Origin: Frateuria aurantia DSM 6220
Lineage (GTDB): Bacteria > Pseudomonadota > Gammaproteobacteria > Xanthomonadales > Rhodanobacteraceae
Reading direction: 5' to 3'
NCBI RefSeq assembly: GCF_000242255.2
Contig: NC_017033.1
Span: 1,178,001 to 1,242,000 of the forward strand
DNA: 64,000 nt
The notes below the pieces were generated by a model. It did not search any database. It was given only the letters and a program-made list of their open reading frames with translations, and was not told the DNA's origin. Made by a program: the position numbers and the translations under genes. Of this stretch, positions 9,360-17,963 are shown one piece after another. Position 1 is the first letter of the stretch; each line of letters begins with the position of its first letter.

Positions 9360-10274
9360 TCAGTTTTCTTCCGATCCGCCATTCCAGGACGCATAGACGT
9401 CCTCGAGGCGACGACAGTCTTCGTCGTTGAGGGGGGTGTAGACATTCAGCCGTCCGCTGGTTTCGCCGCCTATGCTCTGCCAGATCTGCTTGCGGAGGAT
9501 GATGGAACCCAGTTTCGCGTGCAGCAGGGCGTGGTCCGAGGCTTCCGACTGGTTCACCACTTCGCTGTCCCAGAGGCTTGAAAACTCCTTGGACTGCGCT
9601 TTCAGTTCGCTGATCCTGGCCGACATGAGGCTGTCGCCGGGACGGTTGGCACTGATGCCCCGCAGGCTGCCGACCATCCGCGCCAGCTTGATATTCCCCA
9701 CCTCGACATCATCCATGCGCAGAAAGCGCCTCCATGCCGGCGAGCTGAAGGCCAGACCGATATAGTTGCGTTCCCGGGGCGGCACTGCGTCCAGGTCGAT
9801 ACCGCACATCAGGCTGTAGGCTCGATTGGCGGCCAGAATATCGTAGTAGTCGTTTGTCACGATGGCCGGCATGGGATCGATCCGGTCAAGCAGGCGCCGG
9901 GTATGGCTGCCGATCATGAGGCACGGGGTGCTGGTACTGGGCGTTGGCTGTTTTGCCAAAGTCATCAGATAGCGATGCTCGGGAGGTTGCAGCCGCAGCA
10001 CCCGGGAGATGGCCTGCAGGGCCTCGCGCGAAATACCGATGGCCTGCCCGCGTTCGATCTTGCTGTACCAGACCGTGCTGATGCCGGCCATGGCGGCGAC
10101 ATCTTCCCGCCGCAGGCCGGGCGTGCGCCTGCGCGGCGGCCGGGTCAAGCCTATGTCTTCCGGGGACAGACCTTCCCGTTTGCGGCGGAGAAAGCTTCCC
10201 AGGCGCTTCTGAGTATCTTCATCCGGGGCCAAGCCTTGATCCTGATACAAGATATACACCTCTAAATGGTTCAT
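9360..10274 (-). CDS. XRE-family regulator with MmyB-like ligand domain
   Basis: Protein of 304 aa. Residues ~27-95 are a helix-turn-helix preceded by the family signature L-G-S-F-L-R-R-K-R-E, then P-G-L-R-R-E-D-V-A. The C-terminal two thirds match the MmyB-like domain, a PAS-like pocket proposed to bind small molecules such as fatty acids. Family members usually control an adjacent divergent gene. Here an MFS exporter starts 60 bases away on the other strand, so it is the likely target. The assigned ATG gives ~18 residues more than usual for the family; a GTG or TTG slightly downstream could be the true start. Confidence 0.85.
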   Translation of the reverse strand: MNHLEVYILYQDQGLAPDEDTQKRLGSFLRRKREGLSPEDIGLTRPPRRRTPGLRREDVAAMAGISTVWYSKIERGQAIGISREALQAISRVLRLQPPEHRYLMTLAKQPTPSTSTPCLMIGSHTRRLLDRIDPMPAIVTNDYYDILAANRAYSLMCGIDLDAVPPRERNYIGLAFSSPAWRRFLRMDDVEVGNIKLARMVGSLRGISANRPGDSLMSARISELKAQSKEFSSLWDSEVVNQSEASDHALLHAKLGSIILRKQIWQSIGGETSGRLNVYTPLNDEDCRRLEDVYASWNGGSEEN

Positions 10275-10334
10275 TGTGCCGAATTTTTTTCATTTCTAAG
10301 ATGGCGGCCCCAAGTCTCGACACAAGAGGTGGAT

Positions 10335-11762
10335 ATGCGATTGCAACAGCAGCCGGCACAGGGCCCGGCAACGGAGGCTGCGACCTTGTCTCCCGTCGGA
10401 CTTGGAGTGCTGGTCGCCTGCCAGATCCTGCCGCAGATCGACTTTTCCATTGTCAACGTCGCCCTGGATCCCATCGGTCGCAGCCTCGGCAGCGCCGCCA
10501 ACGGACTGGTGCTGGTAGTGGCCTTCTATGCGCTCGCTTTTGCCACCCTGCTGGCCGCGGGCGGACGACTGGGCGACCGCTATGGCCGCAAGCGGCTGCT
10601 GCTGGCTGGCATTGCCGGTTTCGGCCTGGCCTCGGGGCTGTGCGGACTGGCCGGGAGCCTTCCGATGATGCTGTTCGGCCGCTTGCTGCAGGGGGCTTGT
10701 GGTGCCCTGCTGATGCCGCAGATTCTGGCGACGATCCATGCGTCTCTGCACGGCCCACGCCATCGTCGTGCCGTAGGTATCTACACGGCGATTGGAGGAT
10801 TGTCGGTGGCCATCGGGCAAATTCTGGGCGGCTGGCTGGTCTCGGCAGACCTTTTTGGGCTGGGCTGGCGCCTCGGCTTCTTCGTGAATCTGCCGATATG
10901 TGCAGCGGCGCTGATATTGGCGCTTCGCAACGTGCCCGATTCCCGTGGGGCTGAGCTGCGATCGCTGGATTTCCGCGGAATGGGGCTCTTCGCAGCTTTT
11001 CTGCTGTGTCTGCTGCTGCCGGTGGCACTTGGTGGCGCATGGCCTGCCATGCACTGGCTGCTGCTTGGTCTGGTACCGGCCGGGCTTGCCCTTTGGCGGG
11101 TGGAAAGCGCACTTGAGGCGCGAGGCGAGCGTCCCCTGATGCCCCCTTCGCTGTTTCGTGTGCCGGGGGCTCCGGTAGGTTTTCTGGCCCAGGGCGCCGT
11201 CACTTTCTGCTATTCGGGCTTCCTGTTTGTGACCGCACTGTGCCTGCAGAGACATATCGGCTTCAGCCCGCGGCAGTCGGGCGACAGTTTCGGCAGCCTG
11301 GGCCTGATGTTCTTCCTGGGATCGATGATCGGCAAGCGACAGGACAATGGCCAGGCCTTTGTTCTGGGCGCCATCATCACCGTTGCGGGCTTAGCCGGAT
11401 GTAGTGGCTGTCTGTACGCTTATGGTCGGGATTTGCATCTTTGGCAGATGATGCTGGGGACCGGCCTGGTCGGGCTGGGCAATGCGTTCATGCTGACCTC
11501 GGCCTACCGGATCATATTATCGAATATCGGAGTGCAACATGCCGGCGAAGCCAGTGCCGCCGTCTCCACCATGCAGCAGGGCTGTTATGCGCTGGGTACG
11601 GCGGTGGCGGCCACCCTCTATGGCCGCATGCTGGGCCAGGGCTATCCCGTGGCATTTATGGCCACGATGGGCGCGCTCAGCCTGATCCTGCTGGTTGTCT
11701 CTGCGCTGGTATGGCAGCGCCAGCGGGCCGTTCGGCCACCACTTGATCCGATGGCCTGCTAG
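10335..11762 (+). CDS. MFS drug exporter, DHA2-like (14-helix) family
   Basis: Product of 475 aa, rich in hydrophobic segments, consistent with 14 membrane helices. DHA2 landmarks are D-F-S-I-V-N-V-A-L in helix 1, the loop 2-3 motif G-G-R-L-G-D-R-Y-G-R-K-R, and Q-I-L-G-G-W-L in helix 5. These indicate a proton-driven multidrug or metabolite exporter of the EmrB/QacA type. ATG 10335 follows the ribosome-binding site AAGAGG (10324-10329), so the upstream ATG 10266 is rejected. It is divergent from the XRE/MmyB regulator. No membrane-fusion partner is adjacent. Confidence 0.85.
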   Translation: MRLQQQPAQGPATEAATLSPVGLGVLVACQILPQIDFSIVNVALDPIGRSLGSAANGLVLVVAFYALAFATLLAAGGRLGDRYGRKRLLLAGIAGFGLASGLCGLAGSLPMMLFGRLLQGACGALLMPQILATIHASLHGPRHRRAVGIYTAIGGLSVAIGQILGGWLVSADLFGLGWRLGFFVNLPICAAALILALRNVPDSRGAELRSLDFRGMGLFAAFLLCLLLPVALGGAWPAMHWLLLGLVPAGLALWRVESALEARGERPLMPPSLFRVPGAPVGFLAQGAVTFCYSGFLFVTALCLQRHIGFSPRQSGDSFGSLGLMFFLGSMIGKRQDNGQAFVLGAIITVAGLAGCSGCLYAYGRDLHLWQMMLGTGLVGLGNAFMLTSAYRIILSNIGVQHAGEASAAVSTMQQGCYALGTAVAATLYGRMLGQGYPVAFMATMGALSLILLVVSALVWQRQRAVRPPLDPMAC

Positions 11763-12065
11763 CCGGCATGGCCCATGGCGAGATCTGATCCGTCGCCAAG
11801 CCGGCGCTCGCGGCGAAGTGGATCTCCGCTTGCCGAGGGCATTGCGCGGCGGCTGGCCTTGCGGTGAGGATCGGGCTCGCGGCGGAACGGCCGACAGGTG
11901 ATCGATGGTCAGGGCTTTCGGGACAGGGGCCTGCCTTCGGAGTTGATATTCCGATGGTTGTTCAGCTGGGCCTTATGATTCGCGCCTTGAATCATTCCGG
12001 TTTGCACCTATTTAGTGCAACAGGTGGCCACCGAGGCCGCAAACCTTTGCAAGGAGATCGAGATC
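11763..12065. other. 303-base intergenic region upstream of hsp20
   Basis: No credible coding frame. The 3' end holds the sigma-32-like promoter (11986-12014) and the hsp20 leader with ribosome-binding site AAGGAG (12051-12056). The first ~200 bases show nothing I can name. Confidence 0.6.
11986..12014 (+). promoter_or_regulatory. Sigma-32 (heat-shock) promoter of hsp20-cbpA
   Basis: CTTGAA (11986-11991), a 13-base spacer, then CACCTATTTA (12005-12014). The E. coli RpoH consensus is CTTGAA, 13-17 bases, CCCCATnT. It is located about 50 bases before the hsp20 ATG, and the downstream genes are both chaperones, which supports it. Confidence 0.65.
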
Positions 12066-12518
12066 ATGAGTTTCGAACGCAATGCACCCTGGGGTCTGGT
12101 CAATGCCAACCCGGAAGAAGTCCGTCAGGTTCTGAGCCGCTTCTTCGGCCGCGATGAAGCCGATCATTCCGATGTGGTGACCAGTCAATGGGCACCGAAC
12201 GTGGATATCAAGGAGGAAGCGAATCGCTTCGTGATCTTCGCCGATGTGCCCGGTGTCGATCCGGCCAATATCGATATCAGCATGGAAAAGGGTATCCTCA
12301 CCCTCAAGGGCGAGCGGGCCGGCGACGAATTGGAAGCTGGCGCCAAGTTCACCCGGTCCGAGCGCGCGCGCGGCGTGTTCCATCGTCGTTTTGCGCTGCC
12401 GGACAGTGCCGACGCCGATGGCATCACCGCCCGCGGCAAGTTCGGTGTGCTGGAGATCGTGATTCCCAAGAAGGCTGAAACGACCCCCAGAAAGATTGCG
12501 ATTCAGACCGCCGACTGA
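12066..12518 (+). CDS. Small heat-shock protein, Hsp20/IbpA family
   Basis: ATP-independent holdase chaperone of 150 aa. The alpha-crystallin domain spans roughly residues 40-140, with V-P-G-V-D-P-A-N-I-D-I and the conserved strand G-I-L-T-L-K-G-E-R. It ends with G-V-L-E-I-V-I-P-K, the I-x-I/V-type C-terminal anchor region. ATG 12066 is chosen because AAGGAG lies 9 bases upstream; an earlier GTG at 12015 overlaps the promoter. The J-domain gene cbpA follows after 86 bases, probably in the same heat-induced transcript. Confidence 0.93.
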   Translation: MSFERNAPWGLVNANPEEVRQVLSRFFGRDEADHSDVVTSQWAPNVDIKEEANRFVIFADVPGVDPANIDISMEKGILTLKGERAGDELEAGAKFTRSERARGVFHRRFALPDSADADGITARGKFGVLEIVIPKKAETTPRKIAIQTAD

Positions 12519-12604
12519 TCTGACGGTAGGCGGTCCTGGTCCGCGGTGGATGCCATGTCCTCCGCGGACTTGTTGCGTCCCAGATCCGCATCAGGAGTTG
12601 GCAA

Positions 12605-13504
12605 GTGGAATTCAAAGATTATTACGAGATACTCGGCGTCAAGCCCGAGGCATCGGAGGCCGAAATCAAGGCGGCCTATCGCAAGCTGGCCCGCCAGTAT
12701 CACCCTGACAAGAACAAGGATGCCGGGGCCGAGGACAAGTTCAAGGCTGTCAACGAGGCCAACGAGGTTCTGAAGGATCCCGAAAAGCGTCGATCCTATG
12801 ACGAGCTGCGCGCCAGCGGCTATCGCGGTGGCGAGTCGTTCCGTCCGCCGCCGGGCTGGGGCGGCGGCGGCGGTTTTGATTTCGGCGGCGCCGGCGGCGG
12901 TGATTTCAGTGACTTCTTCGAGCAGATGTTCGGTCGCGCGGCCGGTGGTGGTGGCGGTCACGCGCGGCCTCGGCGCGGCAAGGATCTGCAGGCGCGCGTC
13001 GCGGTCAGCCTGGAAACGGCGTTCACCGGCGGCAAGCAGCGGATCACGCTGCAGGACAGCCATGGCGGCGAGCGGGTGCTGGAGGTCAAGATTCCGGCTG
13101 GTATCCAGCCTGGGCAGGTGATCCGGCTGGGCGGTCAGGGGCATCAGGGCGCGGCCGGTGGCCCGGCCGGCGATCTGCTGCTGGAAGTCGAGATCCGGGA
13201 TGATGCCCGTTTCCGTCTGGATGGCCGCAATATCGTGCATGTGCTGGCCCTCGCGCCATGGGAAGCGGCCTTGGGTGCCCAGGTCTCGGTGCCGACCCTG
13301 GCCGGCACGGTCCAGATGCGGATTCCCGCCGGCGCCAGGTCGGGCAGCAAGCTGCGGCTGAAGGGGCGCGGCATGCCGGGCAGCCCGGCGGGCGACCAAT
13401 TGGTGGAGCTGTCGGTACGTGCCCCGGCGGCCGAGACCGATGCCCAGCGTCAGGCTTATGAAGCGCTGCAGGCGCTGTATCCGGATTACGATCCGCGGGC
13501 CTGA
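12605..13504 (+). CDS. cbpA: CbpA-type DnaJ co-chaperone (curved-DNA-binding protein)
   Basis: Hsp40 of 299 aa that stimulates DnaK. Residues 1-70 form the J domain with the HPD triad (Y-H-P-D-K). A glycine/phenylalanine-rich linker covers about residues 80-120. Two C-terminal substrate-binding beta domains follow directly, with no zinc-finger cysteines, which separates CbpA from DnaJ. The start is GTG 12605 with AGGAG at 12592-12596. It follows hsp20 and shares its likely heat-shock control. The inhibitor gene cbpM, often next to cbpA, is absent. Confidence 0.92.
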   Translation: MEFKDYYEILGVKPEASEAEIKAAYRKLARQYHPDKNKDAGAEDKFKAVNEANEVLKDPEKRRSYDELRASGYRGGESFRPPPGWGGGGGFDFGGAGGGDFSDFFEQMFGRAAGGGGGHARPRRGKDLQARVAVSLETAFTGGKQRITLQDSHGGERVLEVKIPAGIQPGQVIRLGGQGHQGAAGGPAGDLLLEVEIRDDARFRLDGRNIVHVLALAPWEAALGAQVSVPTLAGTVQMRIPAGARSGSKLRLKGRGMPGSPAGDQLVELSVRAPAAETDAQRQAYEALQALYPDYDPRA

Positions 13505-13560
13505 TCACCTGAGACGCGGGCGGCGGCACAGTCCGCTCGCCCCGTTCTGCAGGACTTCAT

Positions 13561-13998
13561 TCAGACGGCCGCCTTCGGGCGGCCGTCTTGTCTTGCCTGC
13601 TGCAGGGCCCGCAGTTCGGCCTCGTGGGCTTCGGCCCACAGCCAGACGCTGCAGAACGCGGCGCACAGGCTGTCGCCGAGCTCGGTGAGTCGATATTCGA
13701 CCCGTGGCGGCACTTCCGGATAGACGGTGCGGATCAGCAGGCCGTCGGCCTCCAGCTGGCGCAGGGTCTTGGTCAACATGCGTTGGCTGATGCTGCCCAC
13801 CAGTTCGCCGATCCGGGTGAATCGCAAGACCCTATGCTGGGACAGCACTTCCAGCACGCACATCGTCCATTTATCTGCCACCCGGCTCAATACATCCAGC
13901 ACCATGGTGTCGATCTCGGCACCAGCGCTGTGGCCGCTTTCGGCCCTGAAAGCCACTTGGCGTCCGGGATGGCTGGCGACTTTGCGGGAGCTTGGCAT
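13561..13998 (-). CDS. HxlR-family transcriptional regulator
   Basis: Winged-helix regulator of about 145 aa. Family landmarks are D-K-W-T-M-C-V-L-E-V-L, R-F-T-R-I-G-E-L, I-S-Q-R-M-L-T-K-T-L-R-Q-L-E and Y-P-E-V-P-P-R-V-E-Y-R-L-T. The start at 13998 (M-P-S-S-R-K) has an AAGGT-like ribosome-binding site; an upstream in-frame ATG at 14058 would lie inside the intergenic operator region. It is divergent from a short-chain dehydrogenase, a frequent HxlR target arrangement. The gene ends within the cbpA terminator hairpin. The effector is unknown; related proteins sense electrophiles or quinones. Confidence 0.88.
   Translation of the reverse strand: MPSSRKVASHPGRQVAFRAESGHSAGAEIDTMVLDVLSRVADKWTMCVLEVLSQHRVLRFTRIGELVGSISQRMLTKTLRQLEADGLLIRTVYPEVPPRVEYRLTELGDSLCAAFCSVWLWAEAHEAELRALQQARQDGRPKAAV
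13564..13590 (+). terminator. Terminator hairpin at the cbpA/HxlR convergence
   Basis: Perfect 10-bp stem GACGGCCGCC / GGCGGCCGTC with a TTCG tetraloop (13574-13577), then TTGTCTTG. It lies inside the last codons of the convergent HxlR gene, so the final HxlR residues are dictated by it. Confidence 0.75.
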
Positions 13999-14050
13999 GA
14001 CTGGGACCTTGGTAGGCGATAGAGGTAAGCAACGAACAAAAGTGTGCCTA

Positions 14051-14070
14051 CTTACCATATGAGAGTAAAG
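14051..14070. promoter_or_regulatory. Candidate HxlR operator
   Basis: Imperfect inverted repeat CTTAC (14051-14055) and GTAAAG (14065-14070) separated by 9 bases. It is centred between the HxlR gene and the dehydrogenase gene. HxlR proteins commonly bind such repeats in the shared intergenic region. Confidence 0.35.
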
Positions 14071-14108
14071 AGCTTATTCTGAATCGATACTTCATCAGGA
14101 GCAGCTAC

Positions 14109-14876
14109 ATGCATATGACGGGCAATACGATACTCATCACCGGCGGCGGCTCAGGCATCGGTCGTGCACTGGCCGTCGCCTTTTATCAGCGTGGCAACAA
14201 GGTGATTGTGAGCGGCCGCCGTCAGTCGGCACTCGATGCGCTGGTCTCGGAATTTCCGGGCATGGTCGCGGCGCGCCTGGATGTGGATGATCCGGCCGAT
14301 ATCACCCGCTTTGCCGGCTGGATCGGCGATGCCCATCCGGAGCTGAACGTGCTGATCCACAATGCCGGCATCATGCAGCCCGAGCGCTGGACTGGCGAAG
14401 CGGCGGATCTGGCGGTAGCCGAGGCGACGATCAGTACCAACCTGCTGGCGCCCTTGCGACTGACTGCCGCCTTGCTGCCGCTGCTGCGCCAGCATCGGCA
14501 CCCGGTCATCATGACGGTATCGTCCGGGCTGGCTTTCCTGCCATTGGCGCTGACACCAACCTATTGCGCCACGAAGGCGGCCATCCATTCCTTCAGTCAA
14601 TCCTTGCGGTATCAACTGAAGGATGAAGCGACCCAGGTCATCGAGATCGTGCCGCCCTATGTACAGACCGAGCTGATGGGGGATCGCCAGGCCCGGGATC
14701 CGCTGGCGATGCCGCTGGCCGATTTCATCGACGAAGTCATGGGTATTCTCGACGGCCGGCCGGATATCGAGGAAGTGCTGGTCAAGCGGGTCGAGCCCCT
14801 GCGCTTCGCGTCGGAGCAGGGCGAGGCCGGCTATCAGCAGCAGTTCAAGGGGTTCAACAGCCACTTCCATGGCTGA
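14109..14876 (+). CDS. Short-chain dehydrogenase/reductase, DltE-like
   Basis: Classical SDR of 255 aa. The N-terminal cofactor motif is T-G-G-G-S-G-I-G, the structural motif is H-N-A-G-I, and the catalytic pair is Y-C-A-T-K with the preceding serine in V-S-S-G. The sequence most resembles the DltE/YdfG-like SDRs (D-V-D-D-P-A-D near residue 57). The substrate cannot be read from sequence. AGGAG (14097-14101) precedes ATG 14109; ATG 14115 is a possible alternative. It is divergent from the HxlR gene, which probably controls it. Confidence 0.88.
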   Translation: MHMTGNTILITGGGSGIGRALAVAFYQRGNKVIVSGRRQSALDALVSEFPGMVAARLDVDDPADITRFAGWIGDAHPELNVLIHNAGIMQPERWTGEAADLAVAEATISTNLLAPLRLTAALLPLLRQHRHPVIMTVSSGLAFLPLALTPTYCATKAAIHSFSQSLRYQLKDEATQVIEIVPPYVQTELMGDRQARDPLAMPLADFIDEVMGILDGRPDIEEVLVKRVEPLRFASEQGEAGYQQQFKGFNSHFHG

Positions 14877-15386
14877 CAGCCCAAGCAAGGCTCTGCCCCG
14901 CAGTGGGCCATGCAGGTCATATGTGGATCCGACGTCGGCATGGCCCCTCTATTCCTGAGTGTCTGTACGCCTTTCCGCATCAGCCTCACGTCGTCGTTGA
15001 TGAACTCGGGGGGGCGGGCGGCATGATCCCAAAGTCCCCAATTCCGGAATCAATCAGTGGCAAGGGGCTGGGATGCTTCGTTTTGAAAGCGCTCGCGGCA
15101 AGGAAGGGCGTTGACTTCCCGGCGCTGCCGGCATGCGAACATCCTGCCCACGGGGAGCAGCGCCGCGCGGCAATCGGACTGATGCCGATGCGGCTCTACC
15201 AGTGCATGTTGCGGGCCATGTATTTTCCGCCGAGGGTGGGTGCGGCGGCAGCTGGGTCCCACGGCAAGACAGGCTGAGGGTCCAGCCTTGCTGGGTCGGG
15301 CGATCTGGCGAATGCCTGCAGCGTCGAGGATGGGATGCCTTGCGGCATGACATGCACCTGAAAGCCGGGCGGGCTATAGCTGGAGG
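14877..15386. other. 510-base intergenic region before the pectinase gene
   Basis: No gene is recognised. Frames of up to 124 codons exist but show random composition and no ribosome-binding site. No terminator, repeat or promoter could be placed with confidence. Regulatory sequence for the pectinase gene is expected here. Confidence 0.5.
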
Positions 15387-17741
15387 ATGAAAGGAAGATC
15401 ATCACGTCAGACCTGGCCTTTGTTGGCGGGGTGTCTGCTGTTTCCGCCGGCCGTGTTGTTTGTCGGGATGCTTGCATCCGGGGCCGTGCTGGCTGCGGCG
15501 GGAAGGGAGCCGGTCGAACCTCCGCCGCCGCAGGCGATCTGCCGACAGATCGTGGCCGAACAGGTCGGGCCGGATCAGAGCGATGCCAGTGCCATGATCC
15601 AGCGGGCGCTGGACCAGTGCCGGACCGGTACGATGCTCAAGCTGGTGGCCGGCGTGAAGGGCGGAGCGCTGGTGAGCGGCCCCCTGCAATTGCCGCCTGG
15701 GGTCAGCCTGTGGCTGGACCGGGGATTCACCCTGTACGCCAGCCGTGATCCGCAAGCCTATGATCGCGGTCAGGGCGTCTGCGGACGCAATACCGCCAGG
15801 GGCGGCGGCTGCCGGGCCTTGATCAGCCTGGACCATGGTCACGATCAGGGCGTATATGGCGAGGGCGTGGTCGATGGTCAGGGCGGACAGTCGATGCAGG
15901 GAAGGGCGGAAAGCTGGTGGCAGCTGGCACGCCGTGCCCAGCATGAACACATGGAAGAGAACGCCCCACGATTGATCCAGATCAGGCGATCCCATGACAT
16001 CGTGCTGGAGGGCATCACGCTGCGCAATGCCCCCAACTTCCATGTCTCGGTCAGTCAGACCGATGGTTTCACGGGCTGGGGCATGCTTATCGATACGCCC
16101 GGTGATGCCCGCAATACCGATGGCATCGATCCGGCTTCATCCAGCCATGTCTTGCTGGCCCACAACTGGATCAACACGGGCGATGACAATGTCGCGATCA
16201 AGGCTGGCACGACCGGTCCCAGTCGCGATATCACCATCATCCACAATCATTTCTATCAAGGTCACGGACTGTCCATCGGCAGTGAAGTGCAGTCGGGCGT
16301 CAGTGATGTCCATGTGGATGACCTGAGCCTGGACGGTACCACCAACGGTCTGCGGATCAAGAGCGACCGTTCGCGCGGCGGTCTGGTCAGCGACATCAGC
16401 TACGCGCATGTCTGCATGCGCCATGTCCGCTGGCCGCTGGTGCTGGACACGCTCTACAACCCGCGGGCCGAAGGGGATGCCTTGCCCGAATTCCGTGATA
16501 TCCGCTTCAGTCATATCCATGCGCTGGAAGGCGGGCAGGCGCTGTGGCGAGGGCTGGGTGCTGGCCATCCCTTGCGGGTGGCCTGGCAGGATGTGCAGGT
16601 GGATGGCGGGCGCAGCGGTATCGCGACCCATTTGCGGCTCAAGCTCCTGGGCGGTCCGGCTTCGCCCTTGCCGGTCGGAGATGATGTGTGGATAGATGGT
16701 CATCCTGGCAATGATGCTGCATGGGGTTGCGGCGATGCCTTTCCCGCGTTGCCCTCCGGTATATCGCCGGCTGATACCAAGGAGTCCGCTTCATTGCCTG
16801 GCAGGCTTGCTCACGATACAGGCGCGGCCGGGACGCTGCAGGTCGGTGCGGGGCACTACGCGACCATTGCGGCGGCCATCGCCGCCGCCTCGGCGGGGAC
16901 TCGTATCATGATTGCCCCGGGGGTCTATGCCGAACGTCTGTCATTGGACAAGCCCCGGTTGCAGCTTGTCGGGCAGGGATCGACTCCCGATGCGGTGCGT
17001 ATCGTTGCCGCGACCAGTGCGGCCGAGGTTGGCGGCACCTCGCGCACGGCCACGGTCTATGCCCGCGCACCAGGCGTCCGGCTGTCCAATCTATCCATCG
17101 AGAACGCCTTCAGCCGTCTGCATCCTGGTGTGACGGAAGGTGCACAAGCGGTGGCGCTGGCGGCCAGTGGCGACGACCAGCATTTCGACCATCTGCATCT
17201 GATCGGCTACCAGGACACTTTGTATGCCGGCAGCGCCGGTTGTGCCAGTGAGCAAGGCCCCTGCCGTCCGGCCCGTCAGGTGTATGTCGACAGCCGGATT
17301 GATGGCGCGGTCGATTTCATATTCGGCGATGCGCTGGCGTACTTCGATCACGATGAACTGCATGGCGCAGGGCGTTCGCAGGTGACTCTGACCGCGCAGA
17401 GCAAGCGTTACCCGCAGCAGATCAGCGGCTATGTTTTCGATCACTGCCGGGTGACCGCCGATGCGGCAGTGCATTCGATCAGCCTGGGACGTCCATGGCG
17501 GGATTTCTCCACCGTGGTGTATCTGCAGAGCTGGCTCGACGCGCGGGTGATTCCCGCCGGTTTTTCCGAATGGGGCGATCGTCAGCGATTGAAGACGGCC
17601 TACTATGCCGAACTGGATTCCCAGGGGCCGGGCGCTGCCTTGCAAATGCGCGAATCTTGGGAGCATACCTTGGCGAGGGCCGCTGCGGATCGCTGGCGCT
17701 TGCCGGCTTTGTTCGGCCAGCGCGTGCTGCCTGCTCGCTGA
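15387..17741 (+). CDS. Bifunctional polygalacturonase (GH28)-pectin methylesterase (CE8)
   Basis: Secreted pectin-degrading fusion of 784 aa. Residues ~10-37 are a hydrophobic signal segment. The N-terminal half is glycoside hydrolase family 28 with all four signature motifs: N-T-D (243-245), D-D (266-267), G-H-G (292-294) and R-I-K (323-325). A linker of ~40 residues leads to a carbohydrate esterase family 8 domain from about residue 483. That domain holds Q587, Q609-D610 in G-Y-Q-D-T, D643 in V-D-F-I-F-G and R702 in L-G-R-P-W, matching the Erwinia PME active site. Both activities therefore look intact: demethylation of pectin and hydrolysis of the resulting galacturonan. ATG 15387 is directly preceded by GGAGG with almost no spacer, so the start is uncertain. 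It is monocistronic. Confidence 0.9.
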   Translation: MKGRSSRQTWPLLAGCLLFPPAVLFVGMLASGAVLAAAGREPVEPPPPQAICRQIVAEQVGPDQSDASAMIQRALDQCRTGTMLKLVAGVKGGALVSGPLQLPPGVSLWLDRGFTLYASRDPQAYDRGQGVCGRNTARGGGCRALISLDHGHDQGVYGEGVVDGQGGQSMQGRAESWWQLARRAQHEHMEENAPRLIQIRRSHDIVLEGITLRNAPNFHVSVSQTDGFTGWGMLIDTPGDARNTDGIDPASSSHVLLAHNWINTGDDNVAIKAGTTGPSRDITIIHNHFYQGHGLSIGSEVQSGVSDVHVDDLSLDGTTNGLRIKSDRSRGGLVSDISYAHVCMRHVRWPLVLDTLYNPRAEGDALPEFRDIRFSHIHALEGGQALWRGLGAGHPLRVAWQDVQVDGGRSGIATHLRLKLLGGPASPLPVGDDVWIDGHPGNDAAWGCGDAFPALPSGISPADTKESASLPGRLAHDTGAAGTLQVGAGHYATIAAAIAAASAGTRIMIAPGVYAERLSLDKPRLQLVGQGSTPDAVRIVAATSAAEVGGTSRTATVYARAPGVRLSNLSIENAFSRLHPGVTEGAQAVALAASGDDQHFDHLHLIGYQDTLYAGSAGCASEQGPCRPARQVYVDSRIDGAVDFIFGDALAYFDHDELHGAGRSQVTLTAQSKRYPQQISGYVFDHCRVTADAAVHSISLGRPWRDFSTVVYLQSWLDARVIPAGFSEWGDRQRLKTAYYAELDSQGPGAALQMRESWEHTLARAAADRWRLPALFGQRVLPAR

Positions 17742-17911
17742 GACAGTGCGTGGTGTTGGCTTATGGGCTGCGGCAACGAGGTGAGCAGGTAATCCTGTCG
17801 GCGGGACGTGGCGCGATCTCCATGGCCAGGGCAGCAGGTCGTGCCGCCGGCTTGACGGCGCTACGGCACATGATGGTTGCGAGGCGCTGAATTTGCGTGC
17901 AGACTCCAAGG

Positions 17912-17946
17912 TGTTCATTGGCAAACCAATTGTTCATATTTGAACA
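17912..17946. promoter_or_regulatory. Three-half-site operator upstream of the monooxygenase
   Basis: TGTTCA (17912-17917), TGTTCA (17931-17936) and its complement TGAACA (17941-17946). The last two form a palindrome with a 4-base centre; the first is a direct repeat 19 bases upstream. Between them sits a second perfect dyad, ATTGG-CAAA-CCAAT (17917-17930). A palindrome plus an extra direct repeat about two turns away is the binding architecture described for PcaU-type IclR regulators, and an IclR gene lies 1.2 kb downstream. Confidence 0.55.
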
Positions 17947-17963
17947 CTCCGGGGAGGGGCGTC

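Noticed and set aside
14903-15277. 124-codon frame between the SDR and the pectinase gene
   Set aside because: No ribosome-binding site, random composition, and competing frames of similar length on both strands.
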